Origin: Tritrichomonas musculus
Lineage: Eukaryota; Parabasalia; Tritrichomonadida; Tritrichomonadidae
Assembly: GCA_039105265.1 (NCBI GenBank)
Contig: JAPFFF010000005.1
Location: 3,457,501-3,521,500 of the forward strand
DNA length: 64,000 nt
Direction: 5' to 3'
Translations under genes and position numbers: made by a program
The notes under the pieces: model-generated
Told to the model about the DNA's origin: nothing
Databases searched by the model: none
The model's input: the letters and a program-made list of their open reading frames with translations, nothing else
Part shown: in pieces, positions 61,601 to 64,000 of the stretch
Layout of the letters: each line of letters begins with the position of its first letter
How positions within the stretch are numbered: position 1 is the stretch's first letter

Positions 61601-64000
61601 TTTGTGTATCTTATTCGACACTCAGAAAATTTCAATGGTGTCATATCTGCACTTTTCCCATTTTTGATCAAGTTCTTGAAGCTCCTGCAGAACTATTTCA
61701 CATTCCTCGATATAAACAGCACTCGTGAAATTGTGTGGGACGATAAACATATCGATCTTCTCAAACCACATCAAGAACTTTGTGTCAATTACTGCATCTT
61801 GAGTTCGATGCCATTCAAAAGTGACCAACTACAAATACAAGAACATAACATGCCATTGATCTATCGGCAAGTACAGATGAAATTCCTCATTCATTGGTCA
61901 CAACTGCCAACTGAAAAAGTTCCCGATTTCAACAAGTTGAAAACTTACTCAATACAGACTTTGGTTTTAATTATAAACTCGGGACCCGTCTTTATTGAAG
62001 GGTTTGTTTTTGATAGGAACTTTTTCAATCTAATGATGCATTGTGAATTGAATGGCGATCCCGTTCTTTACTCTTTGTTGTACTATCACGTTGATCTTTT
62101 AATGAGTGAATTCGTAAAGAACAGTTTAATTCGAACAAAAGAAGAAAACAGATTCTTTTTGACACAAATTTTGTCAATTTTGTCAGAATTCAATGACCCG
62201 TCACTTTTTGAGAACCATATCGGATCACTTATATTACTCTCAATTATTCTTAAGAAAGAGAAAAATGCCGTCTATCGTCAAATCATCACAAAATTGGATT
62301 CTTTATTCGTTAAGAAACTTGTGTTTCAAAATGAAAATGATAAGAAAAAGTTGAAGTTTTTGAATATATTCAAAAACTTCGAATTCGCTTCAGAACAGAT
62401 CGTTGAATCAGCCTTGAATATCCTACAAGAATGTGACAAAAACATCCTTTTGTTCAAGGAAATCATAGACGTCATTCATCCTTTGTTTAAGAACGTTCAT
62501 TTTGTCCCCAAAAAACGCATAATTTTTCAAGGTGTTCCCACAAAATTTCAACGGTTTACGACGGTTTCTTTCATTAATTCAATGTTTAATGTATCGTCGT
62601 CGTTGGATGAAGAAAAGATCGAGTATTTCTCGATTTTATGGTACAAGTTGCTCTTATCAACTGACAACACATCTATCGTCCTTCTTCTTTTGTTCGACCA
62701 TTCAAATTCAGAAATGAAGAAACGTATTTTCTTGAATTTGTTGCCGAAAGATCCGTTCTTGATCTCGAAATTTTTGGCGAAAAGAATGACTTTCGCTTAC
62801 TGGTACTTCATGCAGACGCAGCTTCGTCAGAAGGACATAAAGACGATAACCTGGATTGCTCCTGTTTTAGCTCATGCATTCAATTATTTCTTTGAATATG
62901 TATCACATCACTTCATTGTTTGTTTGCACTTTTCTCTATTGTTCATTGAAGAGTGTGATGAACTTTTTGAGGCACTTTTGGACGCTTTTAGATTCGAGTT
63001 CGTAGACAGCCAATTCGTTTGGACTCATGAAGGACCAAAGAAGATTATGCAGGCTGCTTATATCGTAAGCTCTATAGCTTCGTATTTGGCTGAGAAAAAT
63101 CCTAATGAAATTATTAATTGGACCGAAGAGGCAATTCGTTGGAGCGTGGCTTGTAATGATGTGAAGGTAGGTTATAGATCGTTGTATATATTGAAAATTC
63201 TGCAAACAGAGCTTCCTCAAAATATTTTCCCTATGATTGCTAAAGCTGTTTCATATCACATGTCATGCATAGAAGATAAATATGTTGAAAATCCTATTGA
63301 AAGAGATTTGTCGCTTTATATCGGCGAATGCTTTGATATCTTTAATCGTAGAATGAATGATTCTGATTTGGTAACGTTCGCTTTTAGATTCGCAACATTA
63401 TTTGTTAATTGCCAATTTTTAGACAATTCTTGCTTGAAAAAAGCAATACCAATCATTATGGCTTGTACTAATCACATCGTCTTGATGACAACGGCCAAAA
63501 AAATACTTGTCGACGCCTTCATACCTTTTCTTCCAAATCTTGAATTAGATATCGAAGCACAGAAGCTTCTAAGCCAAATTGCTGATAGAAAAGCATCACC
63601 AGAACTTTTTATTTTGGCAGCTGCTTTTTACAGAAATGAAATTCCCTTTATCAAATTGAACTTTATTGATGAATTTAAGCCTAAAAACGAGCCTAAAAAA
63701 GAGCCCAAAAAAGAGGATAAGATAGAAAAAGATGGCAAAAAAATTCCAATGCTAGTCATTAATCAAAATGAGTGTAGTTCTGATGATGACTCTAGTTCTG
63801 AAGATGATGAAGAATTTTCTTTCAATAATATAAATATAAAAATTGCTTCTTCACCTTCTTCATTTGCTCATGCTGCGGATCAAATTTTATCTACTCCAAT
63901 GAGAACAAGCCGCATTCAAAAAGCACTCAAAATATTCGGAAAACTGCTCTATACAGCTTCATTTGAATTAACTGATTCAATTCTCGATGTTTGCTCAATT
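58670..64000 (+). CDS. Furry/Mor2/Tao3-like morphogenesis scaffold (3' end outside window)
   Basis: The frame is open for 1777 codons from the ATG at 58670 to the right edge, without a stop. It is an all-helical HEAT-like giant protein. N-terminal block: LLKNLFESFSS then FKLIKTWSIIFHHIS-like helices (KLKFQLIKTWSIIFHHIS). A low-complexity N/E/K insertion lies near 550-620. Around residue 1480-1520 the segment NWTEEAIRWSVACNDVKVGY continues RSLYILKILQTELP, which matches the conserved W-x4-C-x5-Y/C-RS-x-Q-I-x-L block of Furry/Mor2/Tao3. Near the end there is an acidic E/D/S stretch. In other eukaryotes the family scaffolds NDR/Orb6 kinase with MOB for cell polarity and shape. Family call by this block and overall form. 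Confidence 0.65.
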   Translation, partial: MNDALSLFDSLLKNLFESFSSDAKECFSQFEVLMNPLLDSEAKLDEIFESIFNEFPESNFKYQKIIEALFSFASIDPVSILSNFCDRFIKELKRTDDQEPEILTINLESACISNFYFFHFTHHLNLKILTDLIKIFFIHFTNSQLIQKVVSCGFNLCTSSITDFPNNNDISYNSSCTTIFSPNILNTKSISKNNIYLRTKNPSSNRFSKLKFQLIKTWSIIFHHISKISMDEISFTLEQYSDYASSGHIFTLISKVYANSSFIELLLYTVKNCQKHKQITAEMLSSLSSLFLIVKDVSEQVLVDFLTVAWSLKNHSKLKEEAIQLICVLFNRLPEYRTKSIQFYISKIYKQANNDRKVKRAAKGFLTQIRGDVSKLTSEGENPQFFNSSGTPPNDCFAVIFVKTFFERSNFNVCIDLFGQILAHLASIDILTFERIIVPNFIKIDFLSPRFVSMAVALKIMSTETFLNDNFCKSSKSRIDEINSCFKQKIVDSLSQLLPYCDDKYMILTRKVYKNLQKIENSDQIVIEFINNNSLKDFNPSTKSPKLSYVNDSADRRISLQEELDGRAANNGSEEESKTNDTEDKSKNNKASTKFKLLNFIKTKENSNSIENDEKLNDKSIENNSIALNKDELNLSSIADLIRVTSCIADLEVIKSTDLVVIIVRFMCHFNKEISIAAGEVFENLLKIEGAFEIIINQIVTHLMTFDNEVASHCLYFLYKVIKNNKMIEKFNLNLKDGFYKMIEIYSFCCLVFDSPFCRLIALDILKRLSLNNNCCIYNILRESHSILTDSFNESIFLLKTPDNPCLIRPIIGTVSIENACCCRYNKIWLYFFSNVLNRLMSMKKDMSSFIVQCSHIIHDVFSHHISLFTLTAASLIYIDSFVYETNLPIKTPNISIEKESQLKVVIDFDSDFDIKESQKLKMANFSSILDLLNSNNLAKKKSLIYVCSLLNWRIIARILPELLTIENDLYPSLSESFVYLIRHSENFNGVISALFPFLIKFLKLLQNYFTFLDINSTREIVWDDKHIDLLKPHQELCVNYCILSSMPFKSDQLQIQEHNMPLIYRQVQMKFLIHWSQLPTEKVPDFNKLKTYSIQTLVLIINSGPVFIEGFVFDRNFFNLMMHCELNGDPVLYSLLYYHVDLLMSEFVKNSLIRTKEENRFFLTQILSILSEFNDPSLFENHIGSLILLSIILKKEKNAVYRQIITKLDSLFVKKLVFQNENDKKKLKFLNIFKNFEFASEQIVESALNILQECDKNILLFKEIIDVIHPLFKNVHFVPKKRIIFQGVPTKFQRFTTVSFINSMFNVSSSLDEEKIEYFSILWYKLLLSTDNTSIVLLLLFDHSNSEMKKRIFLNLLPKDPFLISKFLAKRMTFAYWYFMQTQLRQKDIKTITWIAPVLAHAFNYFFEYVSHHFIVCLHFSLLFIEECDELFEALLDAFRFEFVDSQFVWTHEGPKKIMQAAYIVSSIASYLAEKNPNEIINWTEEAIRWSVACNDVKVGYRSLYILKILQTELPQNIFPMIAKAVSYHMSCIEDKYVENPIERDLSLYIGECFDIFNRRMNDSDLVTFAFRFATLFVNCQFLDNSCLKKAIPIIMACTNHIVLMTTAKKILVDAFIPFLPNLELDIEAQKLLSQIADRKASPELFILAAAFYRNEIPFIKLNFIDEFKPKNEPKKEPKKEDKIEKDGKKIPMLVINQNECSSDDDSSSEDDEEFSFNNINIKIASSPSSFAHAADQILSTPMRTSRIQKALKIFGKLLYTASFELTDSILDVCSI

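Overview
The window is AT-rich eukaryotic DNA, most likely from a parabasalid of the Tritrichomonas type. The signs are intron-poor genes with very short 5' leaders carrying TCA-type initiators just before the ATG, DUF3447-type ankyrin proteins, a BspA-like leucine-rich repeat array, and many decayed cut-and-paste transposons of kinds abundant in trichomonad genomes. The assignment rests on gene content and style, not on a marker gene. I saw no tRNA, rRNA or CRISPR, and no retroviral or Polinton coding sequence.

Layout. 1-2811: C-terminal two thirds of a Raptor (TORC1) homologue, cut by the left edge. 3739-9860: an ankyrin / BspA cluster made of a DUF3447 gene, isolated single-ankyrin modules in AT-rich spacers, a 24-repeat LRR array, a second ankyrin gene and a small S/N/P-rich ORF. 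10116-18044 (minus strand): an Sfi1-like centrin-binding protein, ribosomal protein eL43 and WDR11. 18573-31655: a graveyard of transposons and one protease relic (pogo/jerky-type transposases, a USP-like relic, a 1.7-kb element with perfect 41-bp terminal inverted repeats, a Mutator-like transposase split by a small MITE, and a TIR element carrying a Myb/SANT frame). 31656-36593: gene desert with two more MITEs. 36594-38349: a third ankyrin gene. 38350-43427: gene desert. 43428-47942: a compact host block (GRAM/membrane protein, MFI/C11orf65-like IQ protein, NXF-type NTF2-like protein with RGN repeats, SDF2-like secreted MIR protein). 48406-56200: second mobile region with an intact 2.6-kb pogo-like transposon. 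56488-57735: PP1-type phosphatase. 58670-64000: Furry/Mor2/Tao3-like scaffold, cut by the right edge.

How the parts relate. Host genes cover growth control (Raptor), cell-shape and morphogenesis scaffolding (Furry, Sfi1), trafficking (WDR11), secretory-pathway folding (SDF2-like), RNA export (NXF-like) and dephosphorylation; no operon logic is visible. The most interesting structures are: (1) a family of TA-flanked elements with GGGG..AACGATAG ends that includes one intact transposase copy and one transposase-less copy carrying a Myb/SANT frame; (2) a DUF3447-ankyrin-BspA locus in which single 96-nt ankyrin modules sit between repeat-filled spacers; (3) a 116-bp GC-rich foldback present twice with a partly conserved stem; and (4) a 137-bp MITE whose removal with one 6-bp target duplication restores a winged-helix frame.
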